29,627 nt of DNA from the NCBI GenBank assembly GCA_050693875.1, contig JBOGWP010000008.1, forward strand, positions 1 to 29,627. Direction: 5' to 3'. This document shows, one piece after another, positions 7,541 through 16,032 of the stretch. This DNA is from JBOGWP01 sp050693875. Lineage in GTDB: Bacteria > Actinomycetota > CADDZG01 > JAHWKV01 > JBOGWP01. The stretch's first letter is position 1. Every line of letters starts with the position of its first letter. The notes beneath the pieces are model-generated. The model had not been told where the DNA came from. It worked only from the letters and a program-made list of their open reading frames with translations, and searched no databases. The position numbers and the translations under genes were made by a program.

Positions 7541-7570
7541 CGCGCGTCCGGCCCACCGGGCGTGCGCTAC
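7484..7570 (+). promoter_or_regulatory. Attenuator RNA hairpins of the ilvB leader
   Basis: CCGCAGTACG (7484-7493, within the leader's first codons) is perfectly complementary to CGTACTGCGG (7528-7537, its last codons). Overlapping this by one base, 7537-7551 pairs with 7556-7570 in a 15-base-pair stem (two G-U pairs) with loop CCCA. A ribosome on the Leu/Ile/Val codons would disrupt the first pairing. I did not find a strong alternative pairing that sequesters the 5' arm of the terminator, so the exact switch is unresolved. Confidence 0.6.
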
Positions 7571-7572
7571 AG

Positions 7573-7597
7573 ACCTCTCGATATCGAGAGGTTTTTT
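7573..7597 (+). terminator. Rho-independent terminator of the ilvB attenuator
   Basis: ACCTCTCGATATCGAGAGGT (7573-7592) is a perfect palindrome that folds into a strong stem and is followed directly by six Ts (7592-7597). It lies between the leader peptide and the first full gene of the operon, which is the attenuator position. Confidence 0.85.
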
Positions 7598-7685
7598 GTT
7601 GCAAGGGGCCAGATCACCACCACCAGCCGCAGCCAGGGAGTCGCTTCGGAGCCGCCAACTCCGGGGATGGGAGGGAGGAGCAAGG

Positions 7686-7970
7686 ATGGCGACGAACAAG
7701 TCCGAGGTCGTGCAGTTCGAGTTCGCCAGCGACCACTTCGTGGTCGGCAGGGCGACGTGGCTGGCGCCCGGGATGGTGGAGCTGGACTTCCAGGATCCCG
7801 CGCTGCGCAGGCGGTTCGCCCGCTGGTTCGACGAGCCGCAGGAAGACCTGGGGCAGATCTTCGAGCCGCACGGCGAGCCGACGTCGTTCTTTCGCGACGA
7901 CAGCTCGTTCCGGTTCGCCGACGCGTGCTGGGCAATGTCGAACTACTACCAGGTGCGGAGGGTGCGTTGA
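7686..7970 (+). CDS. Small unrecognised protein, first full gene of the ilvB operon
   Basis: A 94-residue acidic soluble protein starting MATNKSEVVQFEFASDHFVV, with GGAGGGAGGAGCAAGG just upstream as a very strong ribosome binding site. It has no signal peptide and no membrane segment. It contains several aromatic stretches (WLAPGMVELDFQ, RRFARWFDEP, RFADACWAMSNYY). I do not recognise a family. Its stop overlaps the ilvB TTG start (TTGA, 4 bases), so the two are almost surely translationally coupled. It lies after the ilv attenuator and is therefore under branched-chain amino acid control. A role with acetolactate synthase is possible from position only. Confidence 0.75.
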   Translation: MATNKSEVVQFEFASDHFVVGRATWLAPGMVELDFQDPALRRRFARWFDEPQEDLGQIFEPHGEPTSFFRDDSSFRFADACWAMSNYYQVRRVR

Positions 7971-9754
7971 CTCGAGGCAAGCAGATCACGGGCGCTCAGG
8001 CCCTGTTCCGGGCGCTGGAAGAAATGGGCGTCGAGCACGTCTTCGGCATTCCGGGCGGGGCGATCCTTCCCGCCTACGACCCGCTGCTCGAGTCGTCCGT
8101 CCGTCACATCCTCACCCGTCACGAGCAGGGCGCGGCGCACGCCGCCGACGGGTACGCCCAGGCCTCCGGCCGGGTGGGCGTGTGCATGGCGACCTCGGGG
8201 CCCGGGGTGACCAACCTCGTCACGGGGCTGGCCTCGTCGTTCATGGACTCGGTCCCCGTGGTGGCCATCACCGGCCAGGTACCCCGGGCGGCAATCGGGG
8301 GCGACGCCTTCCAGGAAACCGATGCCACCGGCATTACCATGCCGGTGACGAAGCACAACTGGCTGGTGAAGGAGCCCGAGCACATCCCGTCCGTGATCGC
8401 CGAGGCGTTCCACATCGCCTCCACGGGCCGTCCCGGGCCGGTCTTGGTCGACATCCCGAAGGACGTGCTGCTCGCACCGCTCGACTACCACGCCCCCGGG
8501 CAGGTCGCGCTGCCCGGCTACCAGCCGGTGACGAAGCCAAACCGCCGCCAGATCGACGCCGCGGCGAAGATGATCCTCGACAGCGAGCGCCCGGTGATCT
8601 ACGCCGGAGGCGGGATCATCAAGGCCGGCGGGGGCGACGCGCTGCGCCGGCTGGCCGAGCTGACCGGCATCCACGTCACCACCACGCTGATGGCCCGCGG
8701 CGCCATCGCCGACGACCATCGTCTGTGCCTCGGCATGCCCGGCATGCACGGCAACTACACCGCGGTCACCTCGATGCAGAAGGCCGACCTGCTGATCGCG
8801 CTCGGCCCCCGCTTCGACGACCGGGTCACCGGCAAGCTGTCCTCCTTCGCCCCGGGGGCGAAGGTGATCCATGCCGACATCGACCCTGCGGAGATCGGCA
8901 AGAACCGTCACGCCGACATCCCGATCGTCGGGGACGCGCTGCTGGTGATCGAGGACCTCATCGTCGCGATCGAGCGCGAGATCGCCGAGGGCGGGAAGAT
9001 GCCGGACTACTCGGCGTGGACCGCCCGGCTCGACGAGTGGCGCCGCCGCTACCCCTACCGATACACCCAGCAGTCCGACGGGCCGATCAAGCCGCAGTAC
9101 GCCATCGAGCGCATCGGCAAGCTCACCGAGGGCGAGGGGATCTACGTGGCCGGTGTCGGCCAGCACCAGATGTGGGCGTCGCAGTACATCTCGTTCCGCC
9201 GCCCCAACAGCTGGGTCAACTCCGGCGGCCTCGGCGCCATGGGATTCGCGGTGCCGGCGGCGATGGGGGCCAAGGTGGCGAGACCCGATGCCGAGGTCTG
9301 GGCCATCGACGGCGACGGCTGCTTCCAGATGACCTGCCAGGAGCTCGCCACCATGGCGGTCGAGAAGATCCCCGTGAAGATGGCAATCATCAACAACGCC
9401 TACCTCGGGATGGTCCGCCAGTGGCAGGAGCTCTTCTACCAGGAGCGCTACTCCGAGGTGCACTTCGGCCGGGACATCCCCGACTACGTGAAGCTCGCCG
9501 AGGCCTACGGATGCGTCGGCCTTCGCGCCGAGTCTCCCGACGAGGTCGACGCGGTGATCGAGAAGGCGCGGGGCATCGACGACCGGCCGGTGGTGATCGA
9601 CTTCCGGGTCGACCCCTTCGAGAACTGCTACCCGATGGTGCCGGCGGGGACATCGAACGACGACATCATCCTTGGACCCGAGTTCGAGCAGCCCGGAGCG
9701 CACGAGCAGCACGGCGACACCCTGTACGACCCCACGCCCCCCGAGGAGGACTGA
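7967..9754 (+). CDS. ilvB: Acetolactate synthase, large (catalytic) subunit
   Basis: A 595-residue thiamine-diphosphate enzyme that condenses two pyruvates to acetolactate, or pyruvate with 2-oxobutyrate, at the first common step of Val/Leu/Ile synthesis. Features in order: ALEEMGVEHVFGIPGGAILP, the catalytic Glu in TRHEQGAAHAADGYA, the FAD-domain strand ALGPRFDDRVTGKL, and the ThDP/Mg motif from WAIDGDGCFQMTCQELATMA through MAIINNAYLGMV (GDG...NN). I chose the TTG at 7967 because it follows GGAGGG, overlaps the previous stop by 4 bases and puts the conserved GAQALFRALEEMG at the expected distance. An upstream extension would run in a shadow frame of the small gene. The ilvN start lies 1 base after its stop. 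Confidence 0.97.
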   Translation: MTRGKQITGAQALFRALEEMGVEHVFGIPGGAILPAYDPLLESSVRHILTRHEQGAAHAADGYAQASGRVGVCMATSGPGVTNLVTGLASSFMDSVPVVAITGQVPRAAIGGDAFQETDATGITMPVTKHNWLVKEPEHIPSVIAEAFHIASTGRPGPVLVDIPKDVLLAPLDYHAPGQVALPGYQPVTKPNRRQIDAAAKMILDSERPVIYAGGGIIKAGGGDALRRLAELTGIHVTTTLMARGAIADDHRLCLGMPGMHGNYTAVTSMQKADLLIALGPRFDDRVTGKLSSFAPGAKVIHADIDPAEIGKNRHADIPIVGDALLVIEDLIVAIEREIAEGGKMPDYSAWTARLDEWRRRYPYRYTQQSDGPIKPQYAIERIGKLTEGEGIYVAGVGQHQMWASQYISFRRPNSWVNSGGLGAMGFAVPAAMGAKVARPDAEVWAIDGDGCFQMTCQELATMAVEKIPVKMAIINNAYLGMVRQWQELFYQERYSEVHFGRDIPDYVKLAEAYGCVGLRAESPDEVDAVIEKARGIDDRPVVIDFRVDPFENCYPMVPAGTSNDDIILGPEFEQPGAHEQHGDTLYDPTPPEED

Positions 9755-9755
9755 C

Positions 9756-10268
9756 GTGAAGCACACCATCTCGGTGCTCGTCGAGAACCGCCCCGGCGTG
9801 CTGTCCCGGGTGTCGGGACTCTTCGCCCGGCGCGGCTACAACATCCACTCGCTCGCCGTCGGAACGACGGAGGACGCGGACATCTCCCGGATGACCATCG
9901 TGGTCGACCTGCCGGAGAAGCCGCTCGAGCAGGTGATCAAGCAGGTGTACAAGCTGATCAACGTGCTGAAGGTGATCGAGCTCGACTCCTCGCAGTCCGT
10001 GGTGCGCGAGCTCATGCTGATCAAGGTCCGGGCAAAGTCCGAGACGAGGGCTCAGATCATCGAGCTGGTCGAGGTCTTCCGGGCGAAGATCGTCGACGTC
10101 ACCCGCGACTCGATGACGGCGGAGGTCCTCGGCCCTCCCGCGAAGCTGCACGCATTCGAGGATCTGGTGGCCGAGTACGGCATCATCGAGCTGGTGAAGA
10201 CCGGCCGCATCGCATTATCACGGGGCGATCGGGGCATCCGCGACCGGGTGCTGCGCGCCGCCGGTTGA
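9756..10268 (+). CDS. ilvN: Acetolactate synthase, small (regulatory) subunit
   Basis: A 170-residue regulatory subunit that binds IlvB, raises its activity and gives feedback inhibition by valine. The N-terminal ACT domain reads MKHTISVLVENRPGVLSRVS, GLFARRGYNIHSLAVGTTED, with the usual valine-site Asn and Gly pattern. A C-terminal ALS_ss domain follows (VRELMLIKVRAKSETRAQII, FEDLVAEYGIIELVKTGRIA). The start is GTG at 9756; its GAGGAGG site lies in the end of ilvB. Length is normal. Near the C-terminus is a TTA leucine codon (10215-10217) followed by TCA, rare codons in this GC-rich context. ilvC follows after 24 bases. Confidence 0.96.
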   Translation: MKHTISVLVENRPGVLSRVSGLFARRGYNIHSLAVGTTEDADISRMTIVVDLPEKPLEQVIKQVYKLINVLKVIELDSSQSVVRELMLIKVRAKSETRAQIIELVEVFRAKIVDVTRDSMTAEVLGPPAKLHAFEDLVAEYGIIELVKTGRIALSRGDRGIRDRVLRAAG

Positions 10269-10292
10269 GGGGGGAACAGGGGAGATCAGGAC

Positions 10293-11288
<996 letters not shown>

Positions 11289-11290
11289 TC

Positions 11291-11332
11291 GTGGCAATCC
11301 TGCGCCGCTGCCTCCTCGGCCTCATCCTTTGA
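11291..11332 (+). CDS. leuA leader peptide (attenuator peptide)
   Basis: A 13-codon ORF with GTG start encodes MAILRRCLLGLIL, with five Leu and two Ile codons. It lies directly after ilvC (TAA at 11286-11288) and 97 bases before leuA, and alternative RNA hairpins follow it. The Shine-Dalgarno sequence is not strong (GGAGGGTCGG ending about 5 bases upstream). The high Leu content and the position are those of a leu-operon attenuator peptide; its function is inferred. Confidence 0.75.
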   Translation: MAILRRCLLGLIL

Positions 11333-11333
11333 G

Positions 11334-11394
11334 GGCCCCGGCCGCTGCCGTAAGGAGGCGGTCCGGGGCCGCAAGGACCCGGGCCGTTTGTCTT
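11334..11394 (+). terminator. leuA attenuator with mutually exclusive hairpins
   Basis: The segment at 11358-11370 can pair two ways. Upstream: GGCCCCGG (11334-11341) with CCGGGGCC (11363-11370), extended by CCGC/GCGG, acts as antiterminator. Downstream: CGGTCCGGG (11359-11367) with CCCGGGCCG (11378-11386), followed by TTTGTCTT, acts as terminator. In addition GCCTCCT in the Leu codons of the leader (11310-11316) is complementary to AGGAGGC (11353-11359), giving the ribosome a way to choose. This is a textbook attenuator layout; the T-tract is interrupted by one G and one C. Confidence 0.75.
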
Positions 11395-11428
11395 ATCCAG
11401 GGGCTGCGATGAGAGCGAGGAGCAACCA

Positions 11429-12964
11429 ATGTCCGACGTGGTACGGATCTTCGACACGACGCTGCGTGACGGGGAGCAATCCCCGGGGATCAATCTGTCC
11501 GCCAAGGAGAAGGTGGAGATCGCGACCCAACTCGCCGCCCTGGGCGTTCACGTGGTCGAGGCGGGGTTCCCGATCAACTCCGAGGCGGAGTTCCAGGCGG
11601 TGCGGGCGGTGGCGACCACGGTCAAGGGGCCGTCGATCTGCGCACTTGCCCGGATGAACGACCGCGACATCGACCGGGCGTGGGAGTCGGTTCACGAGGC
11701 CGAGCGGGCCCGCATCCACGTGTTCATCGCCACCTCCCCGATCCACATGGAGAAGAAGCTGCGGATGTCGCCCGACCAGGTGCTCGCCGCGGCGGTTCGC
11801 GGCGTCGAACGTGCCCGTTCGTATACGCCGGACGTCGAGTTCTCCGCCGAGGATGCCACCCGATCCGACCCCGACTTCGTCGCTCAGGTCTACGCCGCGG
11901 CGATCAAGGCCGGCGCGGCGACCTGCAACGTTCCCGACACGGTCGGCTACGCGCTCCCGCAGGAGTTCGGCGACCTGCTCCGCTTCCTCATCACCAACGT
12001 CGAGGGGGCTGACTCCGTCGTCTGGTCGACCCACACCCACAACGACCTCGGCCTGGCGGTTGCCAACGCCCTCGCCGGCGTCGCGGCGGGGGCTCGGCAG
12101 GTCGAGGGCGCCATCAACGGGATCGGCGAGCGAGCCGGGAACTGCTCGGTCGAGGAGGTCGTGATGTCGATCCACACCCGCGGATCGACGCTGGGCGTCA
12201 CCACCGAGATCGACACCAGGCAGATCGTTCCGACCTCGCGGCTCATCTCGATGATCACGGGCTATCAGGTGCAGCCGAACAAGGCGATCGTCGGCGCCAA
12301 CGCGTTCGCGCACGAGGCAGGCATCCACCAGCACGGCGTGCTCCTCGAGCGCACCACCTACGAGATTATGGACGCCACCTCGGTGGGGTGGGAGTCGAAC
12401 CGGATCGTGCTCGGGAAGCACTCCGGGCGCCACGCCTTTGCCAAGACGCTGGCCGACCTCGGGCTGGAGCTGGCCGGGCAGGACCTCGAGCGGGCATGGG
12501 CGCGCTTTCGCGAGATGGTCGACCGCAAGATGCAGATGACCGACATGGATCTGATCGCGATCGTCACCGAGGAGCTCGCCACCGCCGAGGACGTCTACTC
12601 GCTCGAGTCGATCCAGGTGGCCGGTGGGACGCACCTCTCCCCGACCGCCACCGTCCGCGTCCGCTCGAACGGCAACGTCTACGAGGAGTCCGCCCTCGGG
12701 GACGGAATGATCGACGCAGCGTGCGGCGCGATCCAGCGCGCGGTGGGCCTCGACGCCCGCCTCGTCTCGTTCAACGTCGGTGCGGTCACCGCCGGCACCG
12801 ATGCCGTCGGCGAGGTCACCGTGCAGGTCGAGGTCAACGGGCAGCGGTACACGGGACGCGGCATCTCGACCGACGTCGTCGAGGCCTCCGCCCGTGCCTA
12901 CCTCAACGCGGTCAACAAGGCGGTCACGCTCCGGCCGGCCCTGCGCCGGATCCAGGCGCCATGA
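11429..12964 (+). CDS. leuA: 2-isopropylmalate synthase
   Basis: A 511-residue enzyme that condenses acetyl-CoA with 2-oxoisovalerate, the first committed step to leucine, normally feedback-inhibited by leucine. The TIM barrel starts RIFDTTLRDGEQSPGINLSA and contains VVEAGFPINSEAEF, WSTHTHNDLGLAVANALAGV (metal-binding His pair) and GAINGIGERAGNCSVEEVVM-type sequence. KHSGRHAFAKTLADLGLEL marks the linker, and a C-terminal LeuA dimer domain (about 385-511, DAACGAIQRAVGLDARLVSF) carries the regulatory site. The ATG at 11429 has a GAGGAG site. It belongs to the bacterial short-form LeuA group rather than the roughly 600-residue fungal or mycobacterial form. It is controlled by the preceding attenuator. 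Confidence 0.96.
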   Translation: MSDVVRIFDTTLRDGEQSPGINLSAKEKVEIATQLAALGVHVVEAGFPINSEAEFQAVRAVATTVKGPSICALARMNDRDIDRAWESVHEAERARIHVFIATSPIHMEKKLRMSPDQVLAAAVRGVERARSYTPDVEFSAEDATRSDPDFVAQVYAAAIKAGAATCNVPDTVGYALPQEFGDLLRFLITNVEGADSVVWSTHTHNDLGLAVANALAGVAAGARQVEGAINGIGERAGNCSVEEVVMSIHTRGSTLGVTTEIDTRQIVPTSRLISMITGYQVQPNKAIVGANAFAHEAGIHQHGVLLERTTYEIMDATSVGWESNRIVLGKHSGRHAFAKTLADLGLELAGQDLERAWARFREMVDRKMQMTDMDLIAIVTEELATAEDVYSLESIQVAGGTHLSPTATVRVRSNGNVYEESALGDGMIDAACGAIQRAVGLDARLVSFNVGAVTAGTDAVGEVTVQVEVNGQRYTGRGISTDVVEASARAYLNAVNKAVTLRPALRRIQAP

Positions 12965-13000
12965 GCGCCGAGTACTGTGGACCAGGCTTCTTCTTGCAGA

Positions 13001-13038
13001 GAGCGCCGCATATGGCGGTGAATGCAGGAAGAGCGCTC
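13001..13038 (+). repeat. Palindromic intergenic repeat, third copy
   Basis: GAGCGCCGCATATGGCGGTG followed by AATGCAGGAAGAGCGCTC lies between leuA and leuC. It shares the GAGCGCCG-[TC]ATA-[CT]-GGCG core with the two copies at 3761 and 3811, and its ends (GAGCGC ... GCGCTC) are complementary. It sits inside an apparent operon, so it may act as an mRNA stem-loop. The rest of 12965-13085 shows no gene. Confidence 0.5.
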
Positions 13039-13085
13039 GGCCCCGAGCGGGCGGCGGCAGGAGCGACTTCGACAGGGGGCGACCG

Positions 13086-14372
13086 ATGGGCATGACGATC
13101 ACGGAGAAGATCCTGGCGAGAGCGTCGGGATCGACCAGTGTCGAGCCGGGCGAGTTGATCATGGCAAACGTCGACCTGGCCATGGCCAACGACATCACCG
13201 CGCCGCTCGCGGTCGACGCCTTCCACAAGATCGGCGTGGAGCGAGTGTGGGACAAGGAGAAGGTCGCCCTCGTCCCGTCGCACTTCGTCCCTGCCAAGGA
13301 CATCGCCTCGGCCTCACTCTCGATGCGCATGCGCGAGTTCGCCCTCGACCAGGACATCACCCACTACTTCGAGATCGGCCGGTCCGGGATCGAGCACATC
13401 CTCCTCCCCGAGGAGGCCCTCGTCGCCCCCGGGGACGTCGTGATCGGCGCCGACTCGCACTCCTGCACGTACGGGGCGGTGGGCTGCTTCTCGACCGGGG
13501 TCGGCTCGACCGACCTCGCCGGGGTACTCGCCACCGGGCAGATCTGGCTGCGGGTCCCCGAGACGCTGCGCATCGTCTACTCGGGCAAGCCGAACCGCTG
13601 GGTGGTCGGGAAAGACCTGATCTTGAAGGTGATCTCGGAGATCGGTGACGACGGCGCGCTCTACATGGCGATGGAGCACACCGGCGACACCATCCCCCAG
13701 CTGTCGATGGAGAGCCGCCTCACGCTCACGAACATGGCCATCGAGGCGGGGGCGAAGTCGGGCATCGTGCCGCCCGACGAGGTGACCCTCGAGTACGTGC
13801 GCAGGCGCCAGGAGGTCACCGGGCGGGTGCGCGCCTTCCACGCCGAGGCCTCGGATCCCGACGCCCGCTACGCCTCGATGCTCGAGGTCGACGTCGGGGC
13901 GCTCGAGCCGATGGTGGCCCAGCCGGCGCTCCCCTCGCTGTCGGTACCCGTCTCGGAGGTCGAGGGGCAGGAGGTCGACCAGGTGTTCATCGGGAGCTGC
14001 ACGAACGCCCGGATGGAGGATCTGCGGATCGCCGCCGAGTTGCTCGACGGGCGCAAGGTCCACCGCCGGATCCGGCTGATCGTCATCCCCGCCACCCAGG
14101 ATCTCTACAAGCAGGCCCTCAGGGAGGGGCTGATCCAGGTGTTCTCGGACGCCGGCGCGGCGGTCTCGGCGGCGACCTGCGGCCCGTGTCTCGGCGGGTA
14201 CATGGGGGTCCTCGGGCCGGGCGAGCGATGCCTTTCGACCAGCAACCGGAACTACCGCGGGCGGATGGGCCACCGTGACGCGGACGTGTGGCTGGCAAAC
14301 CCGGCGGTGGCCGCGGCGACTGCCGTCAAGGGATTCATCTCGCATCCCGACGCGCTGGGGTTGATGGCATGA
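13086..14372 (+). CDS. leuC: 3-isopropylmalate dehydratase, large subunit
   Basis: A 428-residue aconitase-family subunit carrying the [4Fe-4S] cluster; with LeuD it isomerises 2- to 3-isopropylmalate and, in the citramalate route, citramalate to 3-methylmalate. Signatures are ITEKILARASGSTSVEPGEL, VVIGADSHSCTYGAVGCFST, VFIGSCTNARMEDLRIAAEL (first cluster Cys) and AATCGPCLGGYMGVLGPGER (second and third Cys), then STSNRNYRGRMGHRDADVWL. The roughly 420-residue length is that of the archaeal/HacA-like LeuC subgroup rather than the roughly 466-residue enterobacterial form, so dual or broader substrate use is plausible. The ATG at 13086 follows a G-rich site. Its stop overlaps leuD by 4 bases. Confidence 0.95.
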   Translation: MGMTITEKILARASGSTSVEPGELIMANVDLAMANDITAPLAVDAFHKIGVERVWDKEKVALVPSHFVPAKDIASASLSMRMREFALDQDITHYFEIGRSGIEHILLPEEALVAPGDVVIGADSHSCTYGAVGCFSTGVGSTDLAGVLATGQIWLRVPETLRIVYSGKPNRWVVGKDLILKVISEIGDDGALYMAMEHTGDTIPQLSMESRLTLTNMAIEAGAKSGIVPPDEVTLEYVRRRQEVTGRVRAFHAEASDPDARYASMLEVDVGALEPMVAQPALPSLSVPVSEVEGQEVDQVFIGSCTNARMEDLRIAAELLDGRKVHRRIRLIVIPATQDLYKQALREGLIQVFSDAGAAVSAATCGPCLGGYMGVLGPGERCLSTSNRNYRGRMGHRDADVWLANPAVAAATAVKGFISHPDALGLMA

Positions 14373-14935
14373 GCCTTGCGTCGATCCACGGGCGCGCCCA
14401 CCGGTTCGGCGCCAACGTCGACACCGACGTCATCATCCCGGCGCGCTACCTCACGACCACCGACCCCGCCGAGCTCGCAAAGCACTGCATGGAGGACCTC
14501 GACCCCACCTTCGTCGACCGCATCCAGAACGGAGACGTCATCGTCGCCGGTCAAAACTTCGGCTCGGGCTCGTCGCGCGAGCACGCCCCCATCAGCATCA
14601 AGGCTGCGGGTGTGGCGTGTGTGGTCGCCTCGAGCTTCGCTCGGATCTTCTACCGCAATGCGATCAACGTGGGGCTGCCGATCGTGGAGTGCCCGGAGAT
14701 CGTCGAGGTCACCGAGGAGGGCGACGAGGTCGACGTCGACCTCGCCGAGGGGCTGGTAACGAATGCGACGAAGGACCGCGTCGCCTCCGCCATCCCGTTC
14801 CCGCCGTTCATGCGCGAGCTCATCGAGGCCGGCGGGCTCGTCCCCTACCTGCGGGAGAAGCTGACCGGGGGCTCGACGGAGATGGCGGTCCAGCCGGCGA
14901 CCGGCCCGAAGGAGGCTGACCTGGCGAATGACTGA
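14369..14935 (+). CDS. leuD: 3-isopropylmalate dehydratase, small subunit
   Basis: The 188-residue partner of LeuC, forming the swivelling domain that completes the active site. It opens GRAHRFGANVDTDVIIPARY, has the diagnostic VAGQNFGSGSSREHAPISIK (phosphate/carboxylate-binding loop), then VVASSFARIFYRNAINVGLP. A tail of about 20 residues beyond the usual end (TGGSTEMAVQPATGPKEADL) is not conserved-looking. The ATG at 14369 overlaps the leuC stop (ATGA), showing translational coupling and supporting the pair as a complex. Confidence 0.95.
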   Translation: MSLASIHGRAHRFGANVDTDVIIPARYLTTTDPAELAKHCMEDLDPTFVDRIQNGDVIVAGQNFGSGSSREHAPISIKAAGVACVVASSFARIFYRNAINVGLPIVECPEIVEVTEEGDEVDVDLAEGLVTNATKDRVASAIPFPPFMRELIEAGGLVPYLREKLTGGSTEMAVQPATGPKEADLAND

Positions 14936-14980
14936 CAGCTCGCTCCGCTCCCCAGGAAGGCGTGGGGCAGAGGCAGCCCG

Positions 14981-16012
14981 GTGCGGCGCCATCGGATCGC
15001 GGTAATCCCGGGTGACGGGATCGGGCCGGAGGTCGTCGCCGAGGCCCTCCGAGTCGTCGATGCCGCCGCCCGGGCGGAGGGATTCGGGCTCGACCTCACC
15101 CCATTCGACCTCGGCTCCGACCGCTTCCTCGCCACGGGCGAGGTTCTCCCGGACAGCTCGCTCGACGAGCTGTCGCAGCACGATGCCATCCTGCTCGGAG
15201 CGGTCGGCGACCCGAGGGTCCCGCCCGGCGTGCTCGAGGGAGGCCTGCTCCTGCGCCTTCGCCAGGAGCTGGACCTCTTCGTCAACCTCCGCCCCGCCCG
15301 GCTGTACGACGGCGTGCCGAGCTGCCTTGCCGACGTCACCCCAGAGGACCTCGACCTCGTGATCGTGCGCGAGAACACCGAGGGCCTCTACAAGCGCGGG
15401 ATCGACGAGCTGTCCGCGGGCCCCGGCGACGCCGTCCTCGAGATCTCCTACAACACGCCGGCGGCGGTGGAGCGCATCGTGCGGCACGCCTTCGAGCTGG
15501 CGGCGGCCCGGGCCCGCAGCCTCACCCTGGTCCACAAGACCAACGTCCTGAAGCGCGCCGGAGGACTCTACCAGCGCGTCTTCGAAGAGGTGGCGGAGGA
15601 GTACCCGCAGGTGGGCACCGCCTACCAGCACGTCGATGCCGCCGCCCTGCTGCTGGCGGCACAGCCACGCCGGTTCCAGGTGGTCGTCACCGACAACCTC
15701 TTCGGCGACATCCTCTCCGACCTCACCGCCGCCCTCGTGGGCGGGATCGGCTTCGTCGGCAGCGGCAACGTCCACCCGGGCAAGGTATCGGTCTTCGAGC
15801 CGGTGCACGGCTCGGCCCCCGACATTGCCGGGACGGGGCGCGCCAACCCGATCGGCGCGGTGATCTCGGCGGGCCTGCTGCTCGCCCACGTCGGCGAGGC
15901 GGCGGCGGCGGAGCGCGTGGAGCGGGCGGTGGGGGCGGTCGCCGGAAAGGTGGCCGGGTCCGAGCTCACCACCAGGCAAATCGGGGATCTCATCGCCGAG
16001 GCAGTCGCTTAG
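14981..16012 (+). CDS. leuB: 3-isopropylmalate dehydrogenase (actinobacterial type)
   Basis: A 343-residue NAD-dependent oxidative decarboxylase that turns 3-isopropylmalate into the keto acid precursor of leucine; with CimA present it could also act on 3-methylmalate. Family marks are IAVIPGDGIGPEVVAEALRV, LLGAVGDPRVPPGVLEGGLL, LLRLRQELDLFVNLRPARLY, the Lys-Thr-Asn of LVHKTNVLKRAGGLY, VVTDNLFGDILSDLTAALVG and FEPVHGSAPDIAGTGRANPI. The VRENTEGLYKRG loop is nearer to the mycobacterial LeuB/isocitrate dehydrogenase pattern than to enterobacterial LeuB. The GTG start at 14981 has only a weak ribosome binding site; the 45-base gap after leuD holds no clear alternative. Its stop precedes the cimA start by 20 bases. 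Confidence 0.93.
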   Translation: MRRHRIAVIPGDGIGPEVVAEALRVVDAAARAEGFGLDLTPFDLGSDRFLATGEVLPDSSLDELSQHDAILLGAVGDPRVPPGVLEGGLLLRLRQELDLFVNLRPARLYDGVPSCLADVTPEDLDLVIVRENTEGLYKRGIDELSAGPGDAVLEISYNTPAAVERIVRHAFELAAARARSLTLVHKTNVLKRAGGLYQRVFEEVAEEYPQVGTAYQHVDAAALLLAAQPRRFQVVVTDNLFGDILSDLTAALVGGIGFVGSGNVHPGKVSVFEPVHGSAPDIAGTGRANPIGAVISAGLLLAHVGEAAAAERVERAVGAVAGKVAGSELTTRQIGDLIAEAVA

Positions 16013-16032
16013 TGCCCCGCGAGGAGGACGGA

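Noticed and set aside
7946..9769. 607-codon reverse-strand open frame opposite ilvB
   Set aside because: Antisense shadow of ilvB; no family resemblance and Asp/His/Val-rich composition.
11393..13360. 655-codon reverse-strand open frame opposite leuA and the start of leuC
   Set aside because: It spans two real genes and an intergenic repeat on the other strand, which no real gene would do here; composition is that of a shadow.
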